NCBI GenBank assembly: GCA_041919675.1
Contig: JAYRTJ010000016.1
Span: 1 to 43,104 of the forward strand
DNA from: SHVO01 sp041919675
GTDB taxonomy: Bacteria > Pseudomonadota > Alphaproteobacteria > Rhodospirillales > Rhodospirillaceae
Direction: 5' to 3'
Length of the DNA: 43,104 nucleotides
Below are positions 20,084-28,800 of this stretch, piece by piece. Positions within the stretch are counted from its first letter, which is position 1; each line of letters begins with the position of its first letter. The notes under the pieces were generated by a model. It made no database searches. It was not told the DNA's origin and was given only the letters and a program-made list of their open reading frames with translations. The position numbers and the translations under genes are program-made.

Positions 20084-21859
20084 ATGCAGACCATGCCCGA
20101 CTCGCCCGCCCAGGACCCCGTTCCGGCCTGGCTCGGAAGCCTCCTCGCGCCGCTGAAGCCCCTCTTCAAGGAGGTGCTGGCGGTGTCGTTTTTCCTCAAT
20201 CTTCTGGCCATCGCCGTGCCGGTGTTCGTGCTGCAGGTCTACGACCGGGTGATCTTCCACGCCGGCTTCAGCACGCTGCAGGGGCTGGTCATCGGGATCC
20301 TCGTGGTCATCGGCTTCGACTTCGCGCTGCGCAAGGCGCGCGCGCGCATGCTGCAGGCGGTGGCGCTGAAGATCGACGTCGAGGTTTCGAGCCGGGTGGT
20401 GAACAAACTGCTGGCGCTGCCGCTGCGCACGCTGGAATCCCGCCCCGGCAATTACTGGCACCTGTTGTTCCGCGACGCCGACGTGGTCCGCAACGTGTTC
20501 TCGGGGCAAACCGCCGTGCTGGCGACGGACCTGCTCTTCGGCGGCGTGTTCCTGGTCATGATCGCGATCATCGCATGGCCGGTGTTCTGGGTGCTGCTGG
20601 TCGTCTTCGCGCTGTTTGTCGCGCTGGCCTGGCACGCGGGCCGTTTCGTCGACGCGGCGGCGGACAAGGAAAAGCAAAAGGTGGTGACGCGGGATTCGCT
20701 GATCTCCGAGATCATCCTGGGCCGCACCACCGTAAAGGCGCTGGCCCTGAGCGAGCGCATGAAGGACGAGTGGGAACGCCGTCAGGAAGATTCCATCGTT
20801 GAAGGCATCAACCGCGGCGCTCAGAACGACCTTTATATGTACGCGGGACAGAGCCTGACATTGATCGCCACCGTGGCGATGACCAGCGTCGGCGCCGTGG
20901 CGATCCTCGGCCAGAACCTCACCATGGGCGGCCTCATCGCCGCCAACATGCTCTCCAACCGCTTGCTCAGCCCGATGAACCAGCTGGTGGGCACGTGGAG
21001 GACCTATTCGGCGTTCAAGCAGTCGGCGCAGCGTCTCGTGCATGTGTTCGGCGAGGCGGAGGATCTGCCGGAAAGCCCGATCCAGATGGACCGCCCGAAG
21101 GGCCGGATCACGCTGGACAACGCCACGTTCCGCTACGCCGCCGAAGCGGCGCCGGCGGTGGAGGAGATCAAACTCGAGATCCCCGCCACGGGCATGACCG
21201 CGATCATGGGGCCGAACGGCGGCGGCAAGACGACCCTGGCGAAGATCATTCTGGGGCTCTACAAACCGGACCAGGGCAAGGTGTTCGTCGACGGCGCCGA
21301 TCTTTCGCAATTCGCGCGGCGGGATCTCGCGCGCTGGATGGGCTACGTGCCGCAGGAGTGCGTTCTGTTCGCGGGCACCATCCGCGAGAATATCGCCTAC
21401 GCCAAACCCGAGGCGACGGACGAAGAGATCATCCGCGCCGCGACCGCCGCGCGCGCCCACACCCTGATCATCACCATGCCGAAAGGGTACGGCACGCCGG
21501 TGGGAGAAGGCGGAGGGCAGTTGCCCGGCGGGCTGCGCCAACGCATCGCGATCGCGCGCGCGCTGCTCCACGATCCGCCGATCCTGGTCATGGACGAGCC
21601 GACCTCGAGCCTCGACCGCGCGGGCGAAGAAGAGCTGCGTCAGAGTCTCATGGGCATGGCCAAGGACAAGACCATCATCCTGGTCACGCATAGCCCGCCG
21701 ATGGTGCACGCCTGCCAGAATGTCGTGATCGTCGAGCGCGGGCGCATCAAAACGGCGGGCCCGACGCAGAAGACGCTGGAAGCGCTGGGCGCGCTCCGGC
21801 CGAGACCGGGCGCCGAAAACACGCCGGCGGTGCGCGTCGTCGAAGGCGGCGCCGCATGA
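20084..21859 (+). CDS. Type I secretion ABC transporter, permease/ATPase (PrtD/LapB-like)
   Basis: A 591-residue fused permease-ATPase that would drive export of the RTX adhesin. The N-terminal half is a six-helix ABC exporter domain starting near residue 35 (VLAVSFFLNLLAIAVPVFVLQVYDRV is the usual first helix). There is no room for a C39 peptidase domain. The ATPase has Walker A GPNGGGKTT at 376-384, Q-loop VPQE, Walker B ILVMDEP with Asp504-Glu505, D-loop SSLD and H-loop His536. The ABC signature is unusual: LPGGL at 480-484 in place of LSGGQ. The gene ends in a 4-base ATGA overlap with the adaptor gene, a sign of translational coupling. The start has no strong ribosome site; an ATG three codons later is also possible. 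Confidence 0.93.
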   Translation: MQTMPDSPAQDPVPAWLGSLLAPLKPLFKEVLAVSFFLNLLAIAVPVFVLQVYDRVIFHAGFSTLQGLVIGILVVIGFDFALRKARARMLQAVALKIDVEVSSRVVNKLLALPLRTLESRPGNYWHLLFRDADVVRNVFSGQTAVLATDLLFGGVFLVMIAIIAWPVFWVLLVVFALFVALAWHAGRFVDAAADKEKQKVVTRDSLISEIILGRTTVKALALSERMKDEWERRQEDSIVEGINRGAQNDLYMYAGQSLTLIATVAMTSVGAVAILGQNLTMGGLIAANMLSNRLLSPMNQLVGTWRTYSAFKQSAQRLVHVFGEAEDLPESPIQMDRPKGRITLDNATFRYAAEAAPAVEEIKLEIPATGMTAIMGPNGGGKTTLAKIILGLYKPDQGKVFVDGADLSQFARRDLARWMGYVPQECVLFAGTIRENIAYAKPEATDEEIIRAATAARAHTLIITMPKGYGTPVGEGGGQLPGGLRQRIAIARALLHDPPILVMDEPTSSLDRAGEEELRQSLMGMAKDKTIILVTHSPPMVHACQNVVIVERGRIKTAGPTQKTLEALGALRPRPGAENTPAVRVVEGGAA

Positions 21860-23154
21860 AACCCTACACGCGTCTTGAAAATCTCGTTGCGGTCCACGGC
21901 GTGCCGTCGTGGCGGCCGGTCTCCTGGGGCCTGATGGGCTTCATCGGCCTGTTCCTGATCTGGTCGCTGATCGCGCGGTTCGACGAGGTCTCCGTCGCCG
22001 CCGGCGAAGTGGTGCCGCAGGGGCGCATCAAGACGATCCAGCACCTCGAGGGCGGGATCATCGAGGACATCTACGTGCGCGACGGCGATATCGTGCGCCT
22101 CGACACGCCGCTGGTGCAGATCAATCTCGGCCAGCTCGCCAACAACCGCGACGAGCTTCAGATCCGCCTCGACGGGCTTCTGCTCGCGAAAGCCCGGCTC
22201 GAAGCGGAAGCGGGCGGCAAGCCTTATGCGGCGCCGGCCGAAATCGCGGCCCGGCAGCCGAAATTGGCCCAGGCCGAAGAGGCGACCTACCGCGCCCGCC
22301 AGGAGGAGTTCACCGCGACGCGGGCCGTGCTCGAAGGCCAGGTCGTCCAGCGCCAGCGCGACGTGGGCGAAACCAACGCACGCCTGACGGCGGCGGAGAA
22401 CAGTCTGACGCTGGCCCGGGAGCGTCTGGCCATCTCGCAGGATCTTCTGAAGGACGGGCTGACGTCGAAGCTCGAACACAGCCAGATCCAGAGCCAGGTG
22501 GAAGCGCTCAACGGGGAAGCGGCTTCGATGCGCGAGGCGGCGCCCCGCGCGCGCGCCGCCCTCGGCGAGGCGCAGGAACGCGTGAAGGAATTGTCCTTTA
22601 AGTTCAGCCGCGAAGCGCAGGAATTCCTGGGCGAGGCGGAACTCAATATCGCGCGCACGAAGGAACTGCTGACCACGGCGGACGATCAGGAGACGCGCTC
22701 GACCATCAAGAGCCCGATCACCGGGATCGTGAAGAATTCGCGCTATCACACCATCGGCGGCGTGGTGCGCCCCGGCGAAGCGATCATGGATATCGTGCCG
22801 TCGGAAGACGATCTCGTCGTCGAGGCGAAGCTCAACCCGGTGGACCGCGGCTTCGTGCGCGCGGGCCAGAAGGCGACCGTGAAGATCGATACTTTCGATT
22901 ACGCCCGCTACGGCGGCATCGAAGGCGAAGTGGTCTCGGTCGCGCCGGACTCGACGGTGCCGGAAAACGCGATGCCCTATTTCAAGGTCGTTGTCAGGAC
23001 CGAGAAGCCCTATCTCGGGAACGAGAGCGAGGGCCTGGCCATCACGCCCGGCATGGGCGCCACGGTGGATATCCACACCGGAACGAAATCGGTCATGTCC
23101 TATCTGGTCAAACCGGTGCTCAAGCTGAAGTCGGAAGCTTTCCGCGAGCGCTGA
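21856..23154 (+). CDS. HlyD-family type I secretion periplasmic adaptor
   Basis: A 432-residue membrane fusion protein of the HlyD/LapC type. One membrane anchor is at residues about 30-45 (LMGFIGLFLIWSLIARFDEV). Then come the HlyD-type phrase GEVVPQGRIKTIQHLEGGII, a long coiled-coil hairpin (about 95-280), and the C-terminal lipoyl/beta-barrel part with SPITGIVKN, GGVVRPGEAIMDIVPSED and NPVDRGFVRAGQKATVKIDTF. It starts inside the end of the ABC gene and ends one base before the stop codon of the convergent oxidase gene. With the ABC protein and the TolC-like channel it completes the export machine for the giant RTX protein. Confidence 0.94.
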   Translation: MKPYTRLENLVAVHGVPSWRPVSWGLMGFIGLFLIWSLIARFDEVSVAAGEVVPQGRIKTIQHLEGGIIEDIYVRDGDIVRLDTPLVQINLGQLANNRDELQIRLDGLLLAKARLEAEAGGKPYAAPAEIAARQPKLAQAEEATYRARQEEFTATRAVLEGQVVQRQRDVGETNARLTAAENSLTLARERLAISQDLLKDGLTSKLEHSQIQSQVEALNGEAASMREAAPRARAALGEAQERVKELSFKFSREAQEFLGEAELNIARTKELLTTADDQETRSTIKSPITGIVKNSRYHTIGGVVRPGEAIMDIVPSEDDLVVEAKLNPVDRGFVRAGQKATVKIDTFDYARYGGIEGEVVSVAPDSTVPENAMPYFKVVVRTEKPYLGNESEGLAITPGMGATVDIHTGTKSVMSYLVKPVLKLKSEAFRER

Positions 23155-23155
23155 C

Positions 23156-24319
23156 CTAACGCTTTTGCAGCGGGACCGTTGAAAGCAGGTCCGGCGTGAT
23201 GTCGGCGATCTTGGCGCATCCGGTGAGCCGCATGGCGCGCTCGACCTCGCGATGAAGGAGGGTGAGGGCACGCTCGACCCCGGGCTGGCCTCCCGCCGCG
23301 AGGCCGTAGAGATAGCCGCGGCCCACCGCGCAGGCGTCGGCCCCGAGGGCGAGCGCCTTGAGGACGTGCGTGCCGCGCCGTATGCCGCCGTCGAGGATCA
23401 GTTCGAGATCCCGGCCGACGGCCTCGCGCATCGCCGCGATGCAATGAACCGGCGCCGGCGCGCTGTCGAGCTGGCGGCCGCCATGATTCGAGATCATCAC
23501 CGCGCTTGCGCCGATGTCCCGGGCGCGGCGCGCATCGTCGGCGGATTGGAGCCCCTTGATCGCGAACGGGCCGCCCCATTCCTTGATGAGCCAGGCCGCG
23601 TCGTCCCAGGTGACGCTGCGCGACAACTGGCTGTTCACGTACTGGATCAAGGACATGGTGCCCTTGCCGAGGGCGTCGATCCGGTGAACGACGTTGGCAA
23701 GCCTGAAATCGGGATTGCGAACGATGTTGAAGGTCCATTCGAAGTGATAAAGGAAATTGAGGATTCCTTTGAGACCGAAGCGCGGCGGCATGATCATGCC
23801 GGTGCGGAAGTCCCGCTCGCGATTGCCGGCCACCGGCGCATCGACGGTCAGGCAGATGGCGGCGAAGCCGGCGTCCTTGCAGCGCTGCACGAACTCCGCC
23901 GTCAGCCCGCGGTCCTTATGAACGTAAATCTGGAACATCTTCGGCGTTTTCGACGCCTTGGCGATATCCTCGATGCTGGTCGTCCCGAGGGTGGACAGGG
24001 AATACAGGGTGCCGAATTTCTCGGCGGCGCGCACGACGGCAAGCTCCTTGTCGTGATGGAACAGGCGCGACATTCCGGTCGGCGCGCAGAAGACCGGCCA
24101 GGCCAGATCCTGGCCGAGCACCTTCGTGCGCATGTCGACGGCATCGACATCCACGAGATAACGCGGCATCAGTTCATAGCCGTCGAAGGCCGCCGTCGCG
24201 CCGCGCAGGGACACTTCGTCATCGGCGCCCCCGTCGATGTAGTGAAACATCGGCGCCGGCAGCTTCTTTTGCGCCAGCGCCCGCAGGTCGGCGATGTTGT
24301 GGCATTGGGAAAGTTTCAT
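23156..24319 (-). CDS. FMN-dependent alpha-hydroxy-acid oxidase/dehydrogenase (LldD-like)
   Basis: A 387-residue flavoprotein that oxidises a 2-hydroxy acid, such as L-lactate, to the 2-oxo acid. It has the full family layout. The N-terminal YIDGGADDEVSLRGATAAFD motif is present. FMN-binding segments are PVFCAPTGMSRLFHHD and QIYVHKDR. The active-site SNHGGRQLD carries the catalytic base His279. The phosphate-binding LILDGGIRRGTHVLKALALGA is followed by AVGRGYLYGLAAGG. Length matches LldD and glycolate-oxidase relatives. Substrate cannot be settled from motifs. No lactate permease or LldR-type regulator is adjacent. It is transcribed convergently with the secretion adaptor and is probably monocistronic. 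Confidence 0.9.
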   Translation of the reverse strand: MKLSQCHNIADLRALAQKKLPAPMFHYIDGGADDEVSLRGATAAFDGYELMPRYLVDVDAVDMRTKVLGQDLAWPVFCAPTGMSRLFHHDKELAVVRAAEKFGTLYSLSTLGTTSIEDIAKASKTPKMFQIYVHKDRGLTAEFVQRCKDAGFAAICLTVDAPVAGNRERDFRTGMIMPPRFGLKGILNFLYHFEWTFNIVRNPDFRLANVVHRIDALGKGTMSLIQYVNSQLSRSVTWDDAAWLIKEWGGPFAIKGLQSADDARRARDIGASAVMISNHGGRQLDSAPAPVHCIAAMREAVGRDLELILDGGIRRGTHVLKALALGADACAVGRGYLYGLAAGGQPGVERALTLLHREVERAMRLTGCAKIADITPDLLSTVPLQKR

Positions 24320-24465
24320 CCCGTCGGTCTCCCTCGGGTCGCTGACGCAATCTGGTGGTGAATTTTATGAAGGCTTCAAGGGCCGCATGCAATATCTGGG
24401 CGATTGTATCTTAGGCCGAATTTTACGAGAAAGTCGGGCTAATATCGGCGCGTGGCGGGGGTGCG

Positions 24466-24843
24466 GTGGCCAAGATCCTGTTGATTGAAGACGACGCCCT
24501 GCTCGCGGGCGTGGTGGAGGCCGTGCTGCGTAAGGCCGGGTACACGGTCGTGACGATCCCGAACGGCGGGACCGCGCTGGCAAAGCTCGAGGACGAAAAT
24601 CCCGATCTCATCGTCACCGATCTCATCATGCCGGAAAAAGAGGGCATCGAGACCATCCGCGCCATCCGCGAAAAGGACGAACATGTGCCGATCGTCGCTT
24701 ACTCCGGCGGCGGGGTGATGAAGAACTACGACTTTCTCAAGATGGCCGTGAAACTGGGCGCCAACGACGCGCTCTGCAAGCCTTTCGCCAACGAGACGTT
24801 GTTGGCCGTGGTCAAACGGCTGCTTGAGAACAGGACTGTGTGA
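24466..24843 (+). CDS. Single-domain response regulator (CheY-like)
   Basis: A 125-residue stand-alone receiver domain starting at GTG 24466. All phosphorylation residues are present: acidic pocket Glu8-Asp9-Asp10, phospho-acceptor Asp52 in VTDLIMP, Ser80 in VAYSGGG and Lys105 in LCKPF. No output domain follows, so it acts through protein contacts or as a phosphate shuttle. No histidine kinase is adjacent; its partner must be encoded elsewhere. Its last 32 bases overlap the end of the convergent deacetylase gene, so the two transcripts are antisense at their 3' ends. Confidence 0.9.
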   Translation: MAKILLIEDDALLAGVVEAVLRKAGYTVVTIPNGGTALAKLEDENPDLIVTDLIMPEKEGIETIRAIREKDEHVPIVAYSGGGVMKNYDFLKMAVKLGANDALCKPFANETLLAVVKRLLENRTV

Positions 24844-25648
24844 GCTTGCTCAGGCGCACGACGCCGCCCGGCGGCAGCATGGCTTCGAAGGTTTCGCTGC
24901 GCAGAAAATCGTACTCCCGGCCGCGCGCCTGCGCCCAGGCGGCGCAATCGTCCGCCGCGCCGGGATGGCAAAGGATGAGCGGGCGCGGACCCAAGCCGCG
25001 CAGGAACGTGGGAAAAGACGCCGCGTAATCCCCGCCGGCGAAATCGTAAAACCCGCTGAAGCCGTCATTGGTGACGAAGCCGCGCGCGCGCGCGTCGCGC
25101 GTGAAAGCGCGGCCGAGCGCGTCGAGGACGCAGGCCTTGAAGCCGGCCGGGCGCGAAAAGACCGCGCGGTCGGTTGTCGTGCGCAGCCAGGGGCGCGGTG
25201 TCATCCGCTCCGCCGCCGCGAGGACAAGGCCGCGAATCCCGGGAAGAACATGGGTATGCAGATGCCCATCGATATGCGCGGGCGCACGCCCCATGACCGC
25301 GACAAAGGCGGCGACTTGCGCCTCGATTTCCGCCGCGGCTTCGGCAAGAGGAACCGCGCCGAGGTAGCTCTTGACGATCAGTTGTCCGATGGACGGCAAG
25401 CGTCCCGCCGGCGCGAGGCGCGGCATCGCGGTCAGCGGCGTCTCATCGACGAGGGTGACGTGAAGCCCGATGTCGACCTTGTCCGCCACGGACTCGAGCG
25501 CGGGGCCGAGCTCCGGCCACAGCGGCGACGCGGTCATGCAGCTGACCGCGGATATGCGCCCGCGGCGCGCGAGATCGAGGATGGCGGCGCTGATGGGCGG
25601 CGTGAGCGCGTAATCGTCCGCGCAGACCGCCACCTGAATTTGGCTCAA
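24812..25648 (-). CDS. YdjC/ChbG/HpnK-family carbohydrate deacetylase
   Basis: A 278-residue metal-dependent deacetylase of the YdjC fold. The catalytic/metal Asp11-Asp12 lie in VCADDYALT. His125, Asp127 and the His129-x-His131-x-His133 pattern follow in HIDGHLHTH. A conserved end, ILCHPG, is near residue 235. Members remove acetyl groups from amino sugars: ChbG from chitobiose, HpnK from hopanoid glycans, NaxD from undecaprenyl-phosphate GalNAc. It starts two bases after the stop of an ArnC/FlmF2-type glycosyltransferase. That makes a lipid-linked amino-sugar substrate, as for NaxD, the best guess. Hopanoid genes are absent nearby, which weakens an HpnK role. It overlaps the convergent receiver gene by 32 bases. 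Confidence 0.88.
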   Translation of the reverse strand: MSQIQVAVCADDYALTPPISAAILDLARRGRISAVSCMTASPLWPELGPALESVADKVDIGLHVTLVDETPLTAMPRLAPAGRLPSIGQLIVKSYLGAVPLAEAAAEIEAQVAAFVAVMGRAPAHIDGHLHTHVLPGIRGLVLAAAERMTPRPWLRTTTDRAVFSRPAGFKACVLDALGRAFTRDARARGFVTNDGFSGFYDFAGGDYAASFPTFLRGLGPRPLILCHPGAADDCAAWAQARGREYDFLRSETFEAMLPPGGVVRLSKLTQSCSQAAV

Positions 25649-25650
25649 TG

Positions 25651-26661
25651 TCAGACCAGGGTCTTGAGATGGCGCACGGTGGCCGCGCGGTCGGCGCCCG
25701 CATGGGCGCCTTCGCGCAGGAGCATCTCACGCACGAGATACAGCGGCCGCGCCTTCACTTCGTCGTAGATGCGGCCCAGATACAAACCCGTCACGCCGAT
25801 CTGCAGCATAGTGAACCCCGACAGGGCTAGGGTGGAGACGATGATCGACGCATAACCGGGGACGTCGATGCCGTAGATCACGGTGCGCACGAGATAGTAC
25901 GAGCCGAGGGCAATCGCGAGGAGCGCGATGATGCCGCCGACATACATGGCGAGGCGGAGCGGCGCCGTGGAAAATGAAAGGATGCCGTCGAAGGCCAGTG
26001 CAAAAAGGCGGAACGGCGAGAAGGAGCTGCGGCCGTGCGCGCGCCCCTCCACGTCAAAGGGAATGGCGGTGTTCTTGAAACCAACCCAGCCGTAAATGCC
26101 CTTCATGAAGCGCGCGCGTTCGCGCATGCGGCAAATGGCGTCGACCACTTTGCGGTCGAGCAGGCGGAAGTCGCCGGCATCGGGCGTGATGGGCGTGGGC
26201 GAGAGCGCGTTGAAAGCGCGATAGAACAGTTTTGAGAGCGCGCGGCGTGCAAGTCCGTCGGTGGCGCGGTCGCGGCGCACGCCGGTCACGACATCGAAAC
26301 CTTCTTTCCACTTCGCAAGCATCTCCGCGATGACTTCGGGCGGATGCTGCAGATCGGAATCCATGATGACGGTGCAATCGCCTTCAGCGGCGTCGAGGCC
26401 GGCGGTGATGGCGATTTCCTTCCCGAAGTTGCGGGAAAGACCGATGAGGGTGATGGCTTCGTTTTTCTCGCGCCAGGCGGAGAGCTGAAGCCAGGTCTCG
26501 TCCCGGCTGCCGTCGTCCACGCAGATGAGCTCGTAAGGGACCGGCTGATGGTCGAGCACGCCCAGGAGGCGCGTCATGAGCGCGTCCACCGATGCCGCTT
26601 CGTTATAGAAGGGCAGGACGAGCGAAATCAGCGAGGGCGCTTGCCGGTTTGTGGCAGGCAT
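25651..26661 (-). CDS. GT2 polyprenyl-phosphate glycosyltransferase (ArnC/DPM1/FlmF2-like)
   Basis: A 336-residue membrane-linked glycosyltransferase. The ATG at 26661 is chosen because AAGGAA lies seven bases upstream; an upstream in-frame start at 26742 has none. The GT2 catalytic domain runs from LVLPFYNEAASVDALM (about residue 15) through VIMDSDLQHPPE (the metal-binding DxD, about residue 100) to FMKGIYGWVGF and GRSSFS. Two C-terminal membrane helices follow (about 235-260 and 270-300), the typical layout of enzymes that load a sugar onto undecaprenyl phosphate. It is the first gene of a two-gene operon with the deacetylase. Donor sugar is unknown; an N-acetyl hexosamine would fit the partner enzyme. 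Confidence 0.9.
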   Translation of the reverse strand: MPATNRQAPSLISLVLPFYNEAASVDALMTRLLGVLDHQPVPYELICVDDGSRDETWLQLSAWREKNEAITLIGLSRNFGKEIAITAGLDAAEGDCTVIMDSDLQHPPEVIAEMLAKWKEGFDVVTGVRRDRATDGLARRALSKLFYRAFNALSPTPITPDAGDFRLLDRKVVDAICRMRERARFMKGIYGWVGFKNTAIPFDVEGRAHGRSSFSPFRLFALAFDGILSFSTAPLRLAMYVGGIIALLAIALGSYYLVRTVIYGIDVPGYASIIVSTLALSGFTMLQIGVTGLYLGRIYDEVKARPLYLVREMLLREGAHAGADRAATVRHLKTLV

Positions 26662-26794
26662 TGTTTTTCCTTGGTTCCCGGCGGCGAATTTCGCCCGAAC
26701 CCATGCCCAAAGCCAGTCACAAATTGGCGCGAACCGCCCCAATTAACACAAAAAGTTGGGTATTCTGGGGCCTTCTCGGAATAAGGGCGCAGAC

Positions 26795-28567
26795 ATGACG
26801 GACGTCCCGGCAATTGTGACACGCGCGGTAGGCCTGCGGCGCCTCGCCCTGGGTCTGGCGCAAGGATTGTGTCTGTTTCTCATGTTCCAGGCGAAGGAGC
26901 ACAAGGTATGGCCGGCGACCGATCTCGCGGCGTTCCAGGCGCTCCTCCTGCCGCTGCTGTTCGCGCCCCTCGCCGCGATCCATGCGCAGGCGCACGTGCC
27001 GGGCCGGCGTTTGGCCGCCTGGCTTGCGGCGATCGCGGCTGTCTGCGCCGCGGCCGGCTTCTTTGACGGTTATAAGAACGGCGGCGCGCTCGATGTGGAA
27101 CGCTGGGAGCCGGGGCCGCTTCTGTTCGCGGCGGCGGCCGGGCTTTTCATCGCGCAAGCCTTGGTCTTGGCGGCGCAGGCCGACGGGCGGCGCATCGCGG
27201 GCTATTCCGCTTACTTCGACGCGGCGTGGAAACACGGCGTGCAAGCGGCCGCAGGCATCGGCTTCGCCGGCGCTCTCTGGCTTCTTTTGAATCTGGGCGC
27301 GGGTTTGTTCAACCTGATCAAGCTCACGTTCCTGTCGGCGTTGATCCACGAAGCCTGGTTCGCAATCCCCGTCACGACGATGGCGCTTTCAATCGCGATT
27401 CACCTCACCGATGTCCGCGCCTCGCTCGTGCGCGGCATCCGTACGCTGGCGCTGACCCTTCTCTCCTGGCTGCTGCCGCTGCTGACGGTGATCGTCGCGG
27501 GCTTCGTCGTGAGCCTGCCGTTTACGGGGCTGGAACCGCTGTGGGACACCAACTTCGCCGCAGGCCTCCTGCTCGGGGTTTCGGCCGCGCTGATCGTGCT
27601 CATCAATGCGGCCTATCAGGATGGTTTGCCCGACACGCGCGCACACACGGCGCTGCGGTGGGCGATGACGGTTGCCGCGATCCTGCCGGCGCCGCTCGTT
27701 GCAATCGCCGCTTACGCCCTGACGCTGCGGGTTCAACAGCATGGATGGACGGCCGAGCGTGTCTACGCCTTGGCCTGTATCGCGGTCGGCGGCTGTTATG
27801 CGCTCGGCTATCTCGCGGCGGCGGTCCGGCGGACGGAGCCTCTCAAGGGGCTTGAACGCACGAACATCGTCACTTCGTTTGTGGTGATTGGAATACTCAT
27901 CTTGTTGTTCACGCCGATCGCGGACCCCGCGCGCATCGCGGTGGCAAGCCAAGTCGCGCGGCTGCAAGAAGGGCTCATCTCGCCGGACGCCTTCGACTAC
28001 AAATACCTGCGCTTCCAGGGCGGGCGCTACGGCCTGCGCGCCTTGGAGCGCATGAAGGCGGGTGAAATTCAGGTCGCGGGCGTGAATGACCGCGCGGCGG
28101 CGGCGCTCGCATTCACGGAACGCCATGACGCGGTTGAAGGGGCACAGGCGGTTGCGCTGGATCGCGATCATCTGACCGCGAACATCACGGTGAGCGGTGG
28201 GGCGTTGCCCGAGGCACTCCTTTCGCAACACGCGCTTGCGCCGGGGCCGAACGGTCCGCCCGCGTGCCTCACGGCTTCGTCCGAGAAATGCGAGGGTTTC
28301 CTCTTAGATCTCAATGCCGATGGAACGGATGAACTGGTGCTTATCCCGCAAACCGGCGGCCGGCCATCCGCCATCCTGAGCTACGACGGGAAAGAGTGGC
28401 GGGGCGCTGGGACGCTGCCCGCGCGCCTATCGTGCGAAGACATGCGCGCACGCCTGCGCGCCCGCGACTTTAAAACGCCGCCGTCGCCGTGGAACGATCT
28501 GGAAGTCGGGGGCGTTCGGCTCGGCGTCGCCGACCGGGGCGGCGCGACGCCCACGGTTTGCCCGTAA
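26795..28567 (+). CDS. DUF4153 multi-spanning membrane protein
   Basis: A 590-residue protein of the DUF4153 family, whose function is unknown. The ATG at 26795 has AAGGG nine bases before it and is preferred to an in-frame start at 26756. About ten to eleven hydrophobic helices fill residues 15-390. The family phrases are present: YFDAAWKHGVQ, LPFTGLEPLWDT and QHGWTAERVYALAC. The final 200 residues are soluble, probably extracytoplasmic, and include an Asp-rich loop LDLNADGTDELVLI resembling a calcium-loop or FG-GAP strand. The gene is divergent from the glycosyltransferase across 133 bases, so it may share regulation with the envelope-glycan operon. Confidence 0.85.
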   Translation: MTDVPAIVTRAVGLRRLALGLAQGLCLFLMFQAKEHKVWPATDLAAFQALLLPLLFAPLAAIHAQAHVPGRRLAAWLAAIAAVCAAAGFFDGYKNGGALDVERWEPGPLLFAAAAGLFIAQALVLAAQADGRRIAGYSAYFDAAWKHGVQAAAGIGFAGALWLLLNLGAGLFNLIKLTFLSALIHEAWFAIPVTTMALSIAIHLTDVRASLVRGIRTLALTLLSWLLPLLTVIVAGFVVSLPFTGLEPLWDTNFAAGLLLGVSAALIVLINAAYQDGLPDTRAHTALRWAMTVAAILPAPLVAIAAYALTLRVQQHGWTAERVYALACIAVGGCYALGYLAAAVRRTEPLKGLERTNIVTSFVVIGILILLFTPIADPARIAVASQVARLQEGLISPDAFDYKYLRFQGGRYGLRALERMKAGEIQVAGVNDRAAAALAFTERHDAVEGAQAVALDRDHLTANITVSGGALPEALLSQHALAPGPNGPPACLTASSEKCEGFLLDLNADGTDELVLIPQTGGRPSAILSYDGKEWRGAGTLPARLSCEDMRARLRARDFKTPPSPWNDLEVGGVRLGVADRGGATPTVCP

Positions 28568-28800
28568 AACCCGAAGGAAATCGTTATTTGAAGAAGCCTG
28601 ATAGGATGTGAAACTTGAGCTGCTTCTCCAGCGCCTTTGGCTTCAGATACAGGGCTGCTCTCTCAAGTTAAAACTGGTCCGAAGAAACAGGGCAGGTCAT
28701 GGTAACGGTTTATATATGTTTGATTTTACGTAGTTTAACTTAGCTTTTTGCAGTTTTCGTAAACTAGCTATTGGTTTAAGAAGATGCTAGTTTGCTTAGT
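28568..28800. other. AT-rich intergenic leader of the AbiE island
   Basis: This stretch is plainly richer in A and T than everything upstream. An 8-bp inverted repeat, AACTTGAG (28612-28619) and CTCAAGTT (28662-28669), lies in it. On the minus strand an open 28-codon frame, 28667-28584, ends in a stop and could be a gene remnant. The antitoxin promoter region occupies the 3' end. Confidence 0.5.
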
